A stretch of DNA of 64,000 nt from Akkermansiaceae bacterium (GTDB lineage Bacteria > Verrucomicrobiota > Verrucomicrobiia > Verrucomicrobiales > Akkermansiaceae): assembly GCA_025354565.1 (NCBI GenBank), contig JANXMQ010000029.1:1-64000 (forward strand). Direction: 5' to 3'. Every line of letters begins with the position of its first letter. Position 1 is the stretch's first letter. Below are positions 1 through 10,182 of this stretch, one piece after another. Both the position numbers and the translations under genes were made by a program. The notes below the pieces were generated by a model. It was not told the origin of the DNA. It saw nothing but the letters and a program-made list of their open reading frames with translations, and searched no databases.

Positions 1-42
1 GATCAAAATTCGTACAGCCGATTCTCAGCGCGTTAACTCGCT

Positions 43-66
43 AAGTCCGACAGGCTGCTAGGACTT
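43..66. repeat. Short hairpin AAGTCC...GGACTT
   Basis: AAGTCC at 43-48 is answered by GGACTT at 61-66 across a 12-base loop. It lies in non-coding DNA left of the first gene. It may be a small dispersed palindrome or part of the 3' region of a gene outside the window; nothing further can be read from it. Confidence 0.3.
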
Positions 67-118
67 CTCATTTGCGGGCTTGTTGGCGGGTGGCTAGCCA
101 AGCGGATGAAGCCAACAG

Positions 119-144
119 GCGGATAATCCAAATAATCCGCTTTT
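119..144 (+). terminator. Possible intrinsic terminator
   Basis: GCGGAT (119-124) pairs with ATCCGC (135-140) and is followed directly by TTTT. The stem is only six base pairs, so it is a weak candidate. It would end a transcript that starts left of the window. Confidence 0.3.
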
Positions 145-195
145 GAAAAGAGAATCGCCGCTTGGAAAATTTCCCCAGCGGTCTATTATGAGGCC

Positions 196-366
196 ATGGA
201 ACTCGCCCAAGTCACCTGTCCGACCTGTTTTGAAGTCTTTGAAGTGGCGGTGCCGCACCCGGATGAAATGCCGACGGAAGTGGACTACGATTGTGAAATC
301 TGCTGCCGCCCGATGCTCATCGTTTTCACGGAAGACGAGGTGTATGCGAAGGGTTTGGGGGAGTGA
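196..366 (+). CDS. CPXCG-type cysteine-rich small zinc-ribbon protein
   Basis: A 56-residue protein with a CPTC motif near residue 9 and a CEICCRP motif near residue 35. This spacing and the acidic Y-D-x-x-C-x-x-C-C-R-P block match the 'CPXCG motif-containing cysteine-rich protein' family, whose members are 55-70 residues and presumed to bind one zinc ion. No function is established for the family. The gene sits 69 bases before ilvD on the same strand and may be co-transcribed with it. The ATG at 196 gives the family's usual length; no clear Shine-Dalgarno site precedes it. Confidence 0.8.
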   Translation: MELAQVTCPTCFEVFEVAVPHPDEMPTEVDYDCEICCRPMLIVFTEDEVYAKGLGE

Positions 367-435
367 ATTACGAAGCGTGAAATAAATCTCCCGTTCTTGA
401 CGCAGACCCCGATCCGGCAAGATGCTCCTCACGCG

Positions 436-2136
<1,701 letters not shown>

Positions 2137-2242
2137 ATTGAAATCGCTACTCGCGCCCAAATGGAGCGGACGCGACGAATCCTAACTGATCTGGATTTCA
2201 CAGTTTATGAGTCATCCCTATGAAACCTCATTGCCCATTCGA

Positions 2243-3856
2243 TCAGGCGGAGCGGGAGACTTCGATGCCTAGCAGACAGACGTCGTCGTCGAAGTGCTGG
2301 CCCTCGGAAAAGGCGAGGACGCTGGAGAGGATGCCGTCGAGGAGGTTTTCCAGCGGGGTGGTGGCGTGGCGGTCGATGATTTCCATCAGGCGCTTTTCGA
2401 AGAAAGGCTCGCCGCTCTGGTTCTCGGCTTCGAGGACGCCGTCGGTGAAGAGGATCATGCGGTCGATTTCCGCGAGGTTTAATTGGTTGCACGGATAGAC
2501 CGCGCCGCGGATCAGGCCGAGGCCGGGGCCTTTTTCCGCGCGTTCGCAGGCGATCTGTCGGATGCCGTTAGGGCCGGTGACGATGGGGCCGGGGTGGCCG
2601 GCGCAAGAGTATTTGAAAGTGCCGGCGGTGAGGTCGATGACGCCGAAGAAGGCGGTGGCGAACATGGTGGTGCGCGAGCGTTCGAGAATGGCGGCGAGGC
2701 CGTCGTTGAGGCCCTGGAGGAAGAGGCTGGGTTCGTGGGTTTGGGCGCGTTGCTTTTCTAGCAGCCCGCGCAGCATCGCGACGATAAGCGCGGAGCGGAC
2801 GCCGTGGCCCATGACATCGCAGATCAGGACGCCGAAGCAGTCTTCGTTGATTTTCATGACTTCGAAGAAGTCCCCGGCGAGGCCGGAAATGGGGATGTAG
2901 CGGGCACCGAAGTTCAGGTGGCGGAGGTGGGTGGCGGTCGAGGCGGGGAAGCCCTCGACGGCGAGGGCTTGCTGGATTTCCCGGGCCAGCATGAGTTCCT
3001 CCTCGTAGGCTTCGTTCTGCAACTGGAGCTGGTTGGCGAGGTCGGTGGCTTCGCGCTCGGCCTTGACCAATTTCGTGACATCGCTGGAGACGCCGAAGGT
3101 GCCCTTGATCCGGCCTTGACGGTCGCGCCAGGGGAATTTGGACGTGATGACCCAGGTTTCCTCGCCGTGGCTGCGGGTTTCGCGTTCGAGTTGGTCGATG
3201 ATGGCATCGCCGGATTTGATGATGCGGCGTTCATCGGCAGCGGCGGGTTGCCAGTGGTCGGGATCGAAGAAATCGCGGTCGTGCTTGCCGGTGAGTTCCG
3301 AACCCTTGGAGAAGCCCATCCACTCGGCCATGCGTTGGTTGGCCATGGTGATTTTAGAGTCGAGGTCCTTGAAGTAAATTTGCAATGGGACGTGGTCGAT
3401 CAACTGACGGAGGAGGAAACGCTCTTCCTCGATCTGGGCCTCGGCGGCTTTGCGCAGGCTGATGTTGATCATCGAGCCAGCGATGCGGATGGCCTTGCCC
3501 TCGCGACTGCGGACGATGGTGCCACGGATGCGCAGCCAGCGCCAGTCGCCGCCACCGGTGCGGACCCGGGCGTCCACGGCGAGGGTTTCCGGGCCGCCGT
3601 CTTGGAGGGCATTTTTTACGGCGCGCTCGAAGGCGGGCAGTTCCTCGGGGTGGATTTGCGGGAAAGGTGCGAGAAACAGGTGGGGCGCGTGGTCTTTGCC
3701 GCATTCCAGGAATTCCAGGATACGGCGCGAGTAGAAGATTTCCCGTTGATCCGTCTGCCAGTCCCAGATGCCTTCGTTGGAGGCCCGTAGCGCGAGTTCG
3801 AGGCGTTCGAGTTTGAGGCTGTTGCGTTGCTCCACTAGCTCCGGATCTTCATTCAT
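2243..3856 (-). CDS. PAS-PAS-PP2C (SpoIIE/RsbU-type) serine phosphatase
   Basis: A 537-residue soluble signalling protein. Residues about 20-140 form a PAS/PAC module, about 145-270 a second PAS domain (IYFKDLDSKITMANQRMAEW), about 272-300 a likely coiled-coil linker, and about 310-535 a SpoIIE-type PP2C phosphatase. Metal-binding phosphatase motifs are visible: LICDVMGHGVRSA, YSCAGHPGP, LFTDGVLEA and HFDDDVCLL. Such proteins typically dephosphorylate anti-anti-sigma factors in response to a ligand or redox change sensed by PAS. No STAS-domain or anti-sigma gene lies next to it, so the partner is encoded elsewhere or the protein acts otherwise. The start gives an N-terminus without a signal peptide or membrane segment. 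Confidence 0.88.
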   Translation of the reverse strand: MNEDPELVEQRNSLKLERLELALRASNEGIWDWQTDQREIFYSRRILEFLECGKDHAPHLFLAPFPQIHPEELPAFERAVKNALQDGGPETLAVDARVRTGGGDWRWLRIRGTIVRSREGKAIRIAGSMINISLRKAAEAQIEEERFLLRQLIDHVPLQIYFKDLDSKITMANQRMAEWMGFSKGSELTGKHDRDFFDPDHWQPAAADERRIIKSGDAIIDQLERETRSHGEETWVITSKFPWRDRQGRIKGTFGVSSDVTKLVKAEREATDLANQLQLQNEAYEEELMLAREIQQALAVEGFPASTATHLRHLNFGARYIPISGLAGDFFEVMKINEDCFGVLICDVMGHGVRSALIVAMLRGLLEKQRAQTHEPSLFLQGLNDGLAAILERSRTTMFATAFFGVIDLTAGTFKYSCAGHPGPIVTGPNGIRQIACERAEKGPGLGLIRGAVYPCNQLNLAEIDRMILFTDGVLEAENQSGEPFFEKRLMEIIDRHATTPLENLLDGILSSVLAFSEGQHFDDDVCLLGIEVSRSA

Positions 3857-3923
3857 TGCTTTAGTAGGCTAACGTCCCCGCCCCGGATCGCAACCCGATT
3901 TCACGGGGATGTCATGAGTTGAC

Positions 3924-6900
3924 TCACTTCACATGTAGCACGCCGCGCATGACGAGGTGGTGACCGGGGAAAGAACAAATGAACGGGTAGTCACCGGGGG
4001 TGGCGAAGGTCACGTCGATGGCCTGTTCACCGCCGTTGTCGAGCATTTTGGTATGCGCGATGATGTCCGGTGTCTCGGGGATGAAGCCAACATCGAAGCC
4101 CTTGGCACCGAGCGTCAGTGCGAGGTTGCCGACTGTATCTGCCGTGCCGGGTTTCACGATCACAAAGTTGTGGGGCATGAAATCCATGTTGGCGAAGGTG
4201 ATGTGATTTTTCTTGCCGACCTTGAGGGTGAGTTCCTTCACATCGTAAGACATGTGTTCCTGGATGGTGGCGATGCGGATTTCCGTTAGGTCCGCACGGT
4301 CGGCGATGATGCCGGATTTTTTCGCGGCGGCTCCGGCGACTTCGGCGATGACTCCGCCGTGTTGGGTGGCGGCGTCGGTCGTCCAGAAATGCTTAATGGT
4401 GGCGGCGGCGATGCGGGCGTGGGGTTCCGGGGATTTCAACAACTGGCCAAGCAGTTCCTCATTGTGAGAATTGTGTTGTTGCTCGATCCAGAGTGCTTCA
4501 AGCAGCGGGTGGGCGTCCTCTTTTTTGTTCGGATTAAATTGTTTCAGCCACTGCTGAGTGGCGGCGACCACTTCTTTCGAATCGCGCCCGCTCAGCTCGA
4601 TGTGGGTGCGGTGGCGGATGCCGTCGATGGGGGATTTCAAGTTTTCCAACAGCGCGGGGATTGGTTGGCCAGCGATGGCGACGGGTTTCTGCAAAGGGCG
4701 TCCGGTGGCGGTGATGCGATAGATCCGGCCATGCGTGTGGTCGCGGTTGGGGTCGCGGACGTTGTGCTGCATGTGGCCGATGATGACGTTCTGCCAATCG
4801 CTCACGTAAAGTGCGCCGTCGGTGCCGAAGACCGCGCCAGAGGGACGGAAGTTCTTGTCGCCGCTCATGAGCAGGCCGCGGGATTTCTCCTCCGTCTTGG
4901 TGCCGTCGGCATTGAGCGTGGTGACGGTGAGTTCGTCGCCATCGGGTTCGCCCCAGACCTCGCCATTATCGGGGTTGCGAGTCAGGTGGTATTGTTTCAC
5001 GCCGAGGAAACCAATGACGTTGCAGATGAGGAAATCGCCCTGCACGGCCTCGGGGAAATTCGCGCTGGAAACGATGGTGCTGGCGGTGACGGGGCGCACT
5101 TCCTTTTTCAGGAGCTCGTGCATTTTGAAACCGTTGCCCTCGGGACGGACTTGGAAGGCGCGGCCGCTGGTGCCGTCGGTGGCGTATTGATAGCCCCAGT
5201 AGTCGAAGGCCGTGCCGTGGGAATTCGGCGAGTTTGCCGCGTGCATGGTGATGGTGAAGCGGCGCGGGTCGAAGCGATACATGCCGGCCACGGAGCTTTG
5301 CAGGGAGGAACCCCAAGGGTGCTCGTAGTTGTGTTGCATGAAGACGCCGCTTTGCCAGTAGATGCCGCCGTCGGGTCCGTAGATGAGGTTGTTTGCGCCA
5401 TGGTGGGTGTCGGCGGTATCGAGGCCTTGGAGGAGGATGGTCCGGACATCGGCCTTATCGTCGCCGTCGGTGTCCTTGAGGAAGATGATTTCGGACATGC
5501 AGGTGACGATAACGCCGCCGTTCCAGAACTCGAAGCCGAGTGGGTTTTGGACTTTTGCGAATTCCGTGACGCGGTCTGCGATGCCGTCGTTGTTGTCATC
5601 ATGGAAAATGAGCAGGGCGTCGTTCATTTTCTTGAGCGGCTCCCATTTCGGATAGGTCGGCCATACGGCGGCCCAGATGCGGCCCTTGGGGTCCACTTGC
5701 ATTTGCACCGGGTTGGCGAGTTCCGGGAAGCGTTTCTCGTCGGCGAAGAGGTTCACCTTGTAGCCCTTGGCGACGGCCATATGTTTGATGGCCTCCTCGC
5801 CGCCGAGGTAGGTCAGGCTGCCTTCCTTGACGGCGCTGGAACTCTTGCTGCCACCGCCGACGTTGGAAATGACCGGGACGGGTGCCGGCACCTTGCTGTC
5901 ATCGGGCCGCTTGTCCTTACCTTGGGCGCGGGCCCAGATGACCTCGTCGCGGTTGGCGGTCATCACGTCGAGCATGGACAATTCATGTTGGAGCACCTCG
6001 GCGTTGTTCTGCTCTTTGACGAATTTGAGGACGGAGCGGCTGCCCCACACGTCATTGCCATCGGAGGCCCGGTAGCGATTGTGCCAGTGGAGATCCTTAT
6101 CGAGCACGGCTTGGCGCAGTGGCTCCATGGACGGCGAGGCGCTGATTTGTTTGCCGAACAAGTCGGTGGCGATGACCTCGGCGAGCTGGCGGTTGCCCTC
6201 TTCCGTGAGGTGGACGCCGTTGACGGTGAGCGGGGTGCTGGATTTTTTGAACAGCGCCAGCGAGGGATGGAACAGGTCCACGTAGGCGACGCCGGCTTCC
6301 TTGGCGGCGGCCTCGGTGGCTTGGGTGTAGGCTTCGAGTTGGACGTTGTGGGCCTTGCCGTCCGGGACGTTGGGGTTGTGGGTGTCCTCATGCGCGATGG
6401 GGCTGAAAAGTACGATGCGGGGGAATGAGGTGCCGTTGGCCTTCGAGCCACGGGTTTTTTTCACGAAGGCGACGAGTTTCTTGCGGAAATCATCGGCCTT
6501 GGCCACGCCGTCATACGACTCGTTGTAGCCGAAGAAACCGAAGACGACACCAGCTTGCACATGCTGGAGGTAATCGGTTGTCGAGGTCCAGCCGCTGCTG
6601 CGGGGGAAAGAATCCGGGCGGTCGCCACTGACGCTCATGTTGCGGAAACGGACTTGTTGGTCGGTCAACTGGCTTTGGAGCAGGGTTTCCATCCAGCCGT
6701 CATGTTGCATCCGGTCGGGCAGGCCGTTGCCGAGGATGGCGACGACCTCGCCTTTTTTGAATGCGAACGGCAGGGGATCGTGATAGTCGGCAGGGACGTC
6801 GGCAAGGGCGGGTTCCTTGGTGGGTGCGCGGGCATCTCCGGCATGCTTCTTGGCGTCCGCTTTGGCTTCTTTGGCCGGTTTGGCGGGTGCGGCTGGGGCG

Positions 6901-7934
6901 GGAGATGCCGCCGGAGCCTTTTCGGGAGCATTCCCGGTGTTGTTATTCGCTGGGATCGGGCTGTCGTAACCGGCATACATTTCCGGTTTGACGCCCTTGG
7001 CGTTCGCGGCCTGGCCGAAGGTGTTAGGTTGGTAGCGGCCGACGAGATCGACTTTTAAGTCCGGCTTGATGGCGGTTTCCATGCCAAGCGCCCAGAAGCA
7101 GCCATTTACTAACAGACGGCGGTAGCCTTCGTTCGTGATGTCCTCGGAGGCACCGTAGAGCGTGGTGAAAACGCGACCGGTTTTGCCGTTTGCCGCCTTG
7201 TAGGTGCGGGTCCACTCGGATGGCATCGGGGCCTTGGTGGTGTCGGGCGGGGAGTCTGCGGTCATGCCATTGAGCGGCTGGGCCATGGTGAGGATTTCGC
7301 CGTCCGTGGGCTTGCCGACATAGGCACCGGCATGGACCCAGACGTTTTTCACCCCGCGTAGGATTGGATTTGCCTGCTGGGCGGCCACCGGTGTGATGAG
7401 CGTGCTTTGCTTATGGTTTGTGCCGTAGTGGCCGACCCAAGTTTGCCCGAGCACCTGATGGCCGAAGCCGTTCTCGTAGCCGCTGACCTTGCTGTCGTAG
7501 GAGTATTTCGCGAAGGGATCCTGCTTGGTGGTCTTGAAGGCATGGGTTGCGGTGCGCAGGCCGACGACCGGTCCGCCGCGATTCAGGTAGGCGTCCAGAT
7601 ATTTCATCTGGTCCGCCGGGAAGGCTTGGAAGCGCAGGAAGACCACCGCGAGATCTGCCGTTTCGAGCGCCTCCAAACCGGGCATGTTCGAGTTGCCGGC
7701 GGTGATTTCGCCCGTCGCTTGGTCGATGTTGAAGAGCACGGTACACTTGAAGCCGAGATTCTTGGCCAGCAGGCGGGCCATTGCCGGCAGCGTTTCTTCG
7801 GACCGATATTCGTGATCGCCGGCGAGAAAGACGATGTGCTTGCCCTTGCCAGGGCCGGAGGTGCCTTCATAGACGAGCGGTGCGGCGTCGGCAAAGGCGG
7901 CTAACGCCAGGAGCGCGAGGAGGATTTTTTTCAT
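3924..7934 (-). CDS. Secreted ThuA - SGNH-like - beta-propeller - cupredoxin protein
   Basis: A 1336-residue exported protein. Residues 1-18 are a signal peptide ([16 protein letters not shown]). About 20-290 is a ThuA-like domain ([18 protein letters not shown]). About 330-380 is an Ala/Pro/Lys linker. About 390-615 is an SGNH-hydrolase-like fold. About 700-1070 is a propeller of the Verrucomicrobia/Planctomycetes 'membrane-bound dehydrogenase' type ([30 protein letters not shown]). About 1225-1336 is an azurin/auracyanin-like domain. Type-1 copper ligands are visible: His in MPHNF, then Cys, His and Met spaced as in azurin ([10 protein letters not shown]). No CXXCH haem motif is present. 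In the SGNH part the nucleophile block reads GNG rather than GDS, and the C-terminal block NGVH rather than DxxH. Likely a periplasmic or surface sugar-oxidising or electron-transfer protein; substrate unknown. Confidence 0.85.
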   Translation of the reverse strand: MKKILLALLALAAFADAAPLVYEGTSGPGKGKHIVFLAGDHEYRSEETLPAMARLLAKNLGFKCTVLFNIDQATGEITAGNSNMPGLEALETADLAVVFLRFQAFPADQMKYLDAYLNRGGPVVGLRTATHAFKTTKQDPFAKYSYDSKVSGYENGFGHQVLGQTWVGHYGTNHKQSTLITPVAAQQANPILRGVKNVWVHAGAYVGKPTDGEILTMAQPLNGMTADSPPDTTKAPMPSEWTRTYKAANGKTGRVFTTLYGASEDITNEGYRRLLVNGCFWALGMETAIKPDLKVDLVGRYQPNTFGQAANAKGVKPEMYAGYDSPIPANNNTGNAPEKAPAASPAPAAPAKPAKEAKADAKKHAGDARAPTKEPALADVPADYHDPLPFAFKKGEVVAILGNGLPDRMQHDGWMETLLQSQLTDQQVRFRNMSVSGDRPDSFPRSSGWTSTTDYLQHVQAGVVFGFFGYNESYDGVAKADDFRKKLVAFVKKTRGSKANGTSFPRIVLFSPIAHEDTHNPNVPDGKAHNVQLEAYTQATEAAAKEAGVAYVDLFHPSLALFKKSSTPLTVNGVHLTEEGNRQLAEVIATDLFGKQISASPSMEPLRQAVLDKDLHWHNRYRASDGNDVWGSRSVLKFVKEQNNAEVLQHELSMLDVMTANRDEVIWARAQGKDKRPDDSKVPAPVPVISNVGGGSKSSSAVKEGSLTYLGGEEAIKHMAVAKGYKVNLFADEKRFPELANPVQMQVDPKGRIWAAVWPTYPKWEPLKKMNDALLIFHDDNNDGIADRVTEFAKVQNPLGFEFWNGGVIVTCMSEIIFLKDTDGDDKADVRTILLQGLDTADTHHGANNLIYGPDGGIYWQSGVFMQHNYEHPWGSSLQSSVAGMYRFDPRRFTITMHAANSPNSHGTAFDYWGYQYATDGTSGRAFQVRPEGNGFKMHELLKKEVRPVTASTIVSSANFPEAVQGDFLICNVIGFLGVKQYHLTRNPDNGEVWGEPDGDELTVTTLNADGTKTEEKSRGLLMSGDKNFRPSGAVFGTDGALYVSDWQNVIIGHMQHNVRDPNRDHTHGRIYRITATGRPLQKPVAIAGQPIPALLENLKSPIDGIRHRTHIELSGRDSKEVVAATQQWLKQFNPNKKEDAHPLLEALWIEQQHNSHNEELLGQLLKSPEPHARIAAATIKHFWTTDAATQHGGVIAEVAGAAAKKSGIIADRADLTEIRIATIQEHMSYDVKELTLKVGKKNHITFANMDFMPHNFVIVKPGTADTVGNLALTLGAKGFDVGFIPETPDIIAHTKMLDNGGEQAIDVTFATPGDYPFICSFPGHHLVMRGVLHVK

Positions 7935-7945
7935 CGCCGCCTTTT

Positions 7946-8078
7946 ACGTGGAGGGGTGTGAGAATATTTCTATCAAATTTCGACGTGCCGGACTAACATC
8001 TGGCGGAGGCCGTTCAGGTAGGCGCGGATGGTGCAGGCGAAAATGAATTCTGGCGAAGCACCTGCTTGGCTCGTCGGG
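7946..8078 (-). pseudogene. Diverged copy of the 3' end of the metal ATPase gene
   Basis: Bases 7946-8035 match 10156-10245 at a constant offset of 2210, with roughly a dozen mismatches. Bases 8036-8078 match 10327-10370 after about 80 bases missing from this copy. The match includes the stop codon: read on the minus strand it still encodes the ATPase's last residues (RHVEI-stop against RHVKI-stop). It is a decayed fragment with no gene body. Together with the intact gene end it forms direct repeats around the lyase islet. Confidence 0.75.
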
Positions 8079-8250
8079 GATCATTGGCCTTCTGATCCCG
8101 AGCCGCAAAGGAGATCCCCGGAAGGTGGCCTTGGCTTCGGTGCTCAAAGGGCACATCAGCGTCGGCAACGAATGGCTGGCCAAACGGCTGGAAATGGGCC
8201 ATAGCCACTCCGATCCCCGTCTTGGGCCGACACGGTCCGCTAACCCAAAA
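8079..8250 (+). pseudogene. C-terminal scrap of a REP-associated tyrosine (Y1) transposase
   Basis: Reading forward, this stretch encodes a peptide with RKGDPRKVALASVLKG followed by VGNEWLAKRLEMGH. This resembles the C-terminal helix region of REP-associated Y1 transposases in Verrucomicrobia, where a KGDP..KV.LA.. segment precedes a W-[IL]-A-x-x-L-x-M-G motif. No HUH or catalytic tyrosine region is present, and the reading frame has no start. It abuts the ATPase-end fragment on one side and the lyase gene on the other. The family match is from memory. Confidence 0.5.
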
Positions 8251-8276
8251 GCAAATTTCCAACAGCAAGCAATCCC

Positions 8277-9926
8277 ATGAAAGCGCACCGCCCATTCACT
8301 GCACTGATATTTTTGATCGCCGCTATCTTCACGCCGATGCGCGCGATGGGCGCGTTTGGCTTGGAGGACAAAGGAAAGGTTCTCGTCGTCGATTCCGGTG
8401 CGGGACTGGTTTTTCATGTGGACAAAACGACCGGCGACATCGTTTCCATCCGCTTCAAAGGCGGCGCGGAGTTGCAGGAGTCGAAAAAAGGTTCGCACAT
8501 CGCATCGGGCCTCGGCTCGGCGACGAAGGTGACGGGCGCGCTCATCGGAGGCAATGTCGTGAAGGTCACTCTGGCCACCAACGAGTCGAACGGCGCGGTG
8601 AAAGGTCTAACACATTATCTGATCGTCAGGAAAGGCGTGAACAATATCTTCATGGCGACGTTTCCGCGCGCCGAGCCTTTGGTCGGGGAGCTGCGCTGGA
8701 TCACGCGGCTGGAAAAGCAGCCGTTTCCGAACAGTCCCGAACCGTCGAACATTCGCGTCACCACGAAAACCATTGAGAGCAAGGATGTGTTCAGGCGCGA
8801 CAACGGGACGACGCGCTCGAAGTATTACGGCGATGCGAACTCGCACGGAAAAGATCGCGCGATGGACATGACTTATTGCGGCGTTTCGGGAAATGGAGTC
8901 GGCGTGTGGATGGTTTACGGAACGCGAGAGAGCAGTTCGGACGGGCCTTTTCACCGCGACATCCAGAACCAGACCACCGAGGTTTACAACTACATGAACT
9001 CGGGACACAACATGACCGAACCGCCGCGATTGAATGTGTTGCATGGTCCTTACGCGCTCGCCTTCACCAATGGCCAGCCGCCGACGCCCGTGGACTTTTC
9101 CTGGATCGAAGCGGCACACCTCGATCTCATCGGCTTGGTGCCAGCGTCGCAGCGCGGCTCAGTGAACGGCATCGCGAGCGGCGTTGCGGCGGGATCGCAA
9201 GGTGTCGTCGGATTTTCTAACATGACCGCTCAATACTGGGCGGTCGTTGCGGTAAACGGCACTTACATAAGTCCGTTGATGAAGCCGGGAATTTACGACG
9301 TGAAACTCTATCAAGGCGAACTCGCCGTAGTCACCGGCACGGCGACTGTGAGCGCCGGCACCAAAACGAAGCTCGACCTTGCCGCGACGCCATTTCCTCC
9401 GGCGATTTTCAAAATTGGCGAATGGGATGGAACTCCCGCGAAATTCCTCAACGGCGACAAGATCGTTACGATGCATCCGTCCGACACGCGGATGAGTCCG
9501 TGGGTGCCGGTCACTTTCAAAGCTGGCGTCGATCCGGTCGGGAAGTTTCCCGCGATACAAATGCGAAAGGCGAACAGCCCGGCGACCATCCAATTTCAAC
9601 TCACGCAGGAACAAATCGCGGATCACGTGCTGCGCATCGGGATCACATGCGCGTATGGAGGCGCGCGCCCGTCGATCAATGTCAACGCGTGGAGTCCGTC
9701 GAAGCCGCCCGAAGGCACGGAACAGCCGCGCAGCCGCAGCTTCACCATCGGAACGTATCGTGGCAACAACGCGCTGTTCACTTACGAAATTCCCGCGAGT
9801 GCATTCGTGAAGGGGCAGAACACGCTGACGATTTCACCCGCAAGCGGCAGCAGCGATCTCGGCCAATGGCTGAGCGCGGGATGGGTTTACGACGCGATCC
9901 AGTTAGACGCTGCGTCCGCGAAATGA
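8277..9926 (+). CDS. Secreted rhamnogalacturonan endolyase, PL4-like
   Basis: A 549-residue exported protein with a signal peptide at residues 1-26 (IFLIAAIFTPMRAMGA). The body resembles polysaccharide lyase family 4: an N-terminal beta-sandwich catalytic part with the conserved MNSGHNMTEPPRLNVLHGPY block, a fibronectin-like middle (GIYDVKLYQGELAVV), and a carbohydrate-binding-like C-terminal sandwich ending in QWLSAGWVYDAIQLD. PL4 enzymes cleave the rhamnose-galacturonate backbone of pectin by beta-elimination, which implies use of plant or algal polysaccharide. No other pectin gene is nearby. The gene lies in an islet between two copies of the ATPase 3' end, next to a transposase scrap and a REP-like hairpin, which suggests acquisition. 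Family assignment is fairly firm; exact substrate is not. Confidence 0.78.
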   Translation: MKAHRPFTALIFLIAAIFTPMRAMGAFGLEDKGKVLVVDSGAGLVFHVDKTTGDIVSIRFKGGAELQESKKGSHIASGLGSATKVTGALIGGNVVKVTLATNESNGAVKGLTHYLIVRKGVNNIFMATFPRAEPLVGELRWITRLEKQPFPNSPEPSNIRVTTKTIESKDVFRRDNGTTRSKYYGDANSHGKDRAMDMTYCGVSGNGVGVWMVYGTRESSSDGPFHRDIQNQTTEVYNYMNSGHNMTEPPRLNVLHGPYALAFTNGQPPTPVDFSWIEAAHLDLIGLVPASQRGSVNGIASGVAAGSQGVVGFSNMTAQYWAVVAVNGTYISPLMKPGIYDVKLYQGELAVVTGTATVSAGTKTKLDLAATPFPPAIFKIGEWDGTPAKFLNGDKIVTMHPSDTRMSPWVPVTFKAGVDPVGKFPAIQMRKANSPATIQFQLTQEQIADHVLRIGITCAYGGARPSINVNAWSPSKPPEGTEQPRSRSFTIGTYRGNNALFTYEIPASAFVKGQNTLTISPASGSSDLGQWLSAGWVYDAIQLDAASAK

Positions 9927-10018
9927 CGGTGTCAGTCGAACTCCGCTATAAACCTTACAAAATCCATAAATCTTATACCATTTATCACCTATAAAACGAA
10001 GCTTGCGGGACGATCATC

Positions 10019-10046
10019 TGGAGCGCGGAATTTATTCCGCGCTCCA
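10019..10046. repeat. Perfect 13-bp hairpin, REP-like
   Basis: TGGAGCGCGGAAT (10019-10031) and its exact complement ATTCCGCGCTCCA (10034-10046) are separated by TT. It is downstream of the lyase gene with no T run, so a dispersed REP palindrome is at least as likely as a terminator. A Y1 transposase scrap, the class of enzyme that moves REPs, lies 1.8 kb away. Confidence 0.55.
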
Positions 10047-10182
10047 ATTGAAGAGTCACATCATTTTCGAGATTTGGTATTACAGGTTTCATCAATGGAT
10101 TTCTATATCAAAAGTTAGAAAAATTCAAATCCAAGGACTGAGCCGATAGAATTCCACGTGCAGGGGTTTGCTAATATTTCTA

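Noticed and set aside
2137-2242. Possible terminator or small gene between ilvD and the phosphatase
   Set aside because: No stable hairpin with a T run and no convincing frame.
2804-3790. 328-codon plus-strand frame
   Set aside because: Antisense to the PAS/PP2C gene, whose motifs are clear.
4359-6428. 689-codon plus-strand frame
   Set aside because: Antisense to the ThuA/SGNH/propeller/cupredoxin gene; the translated product has no known motif and mirrors the codon bias of the other strand.
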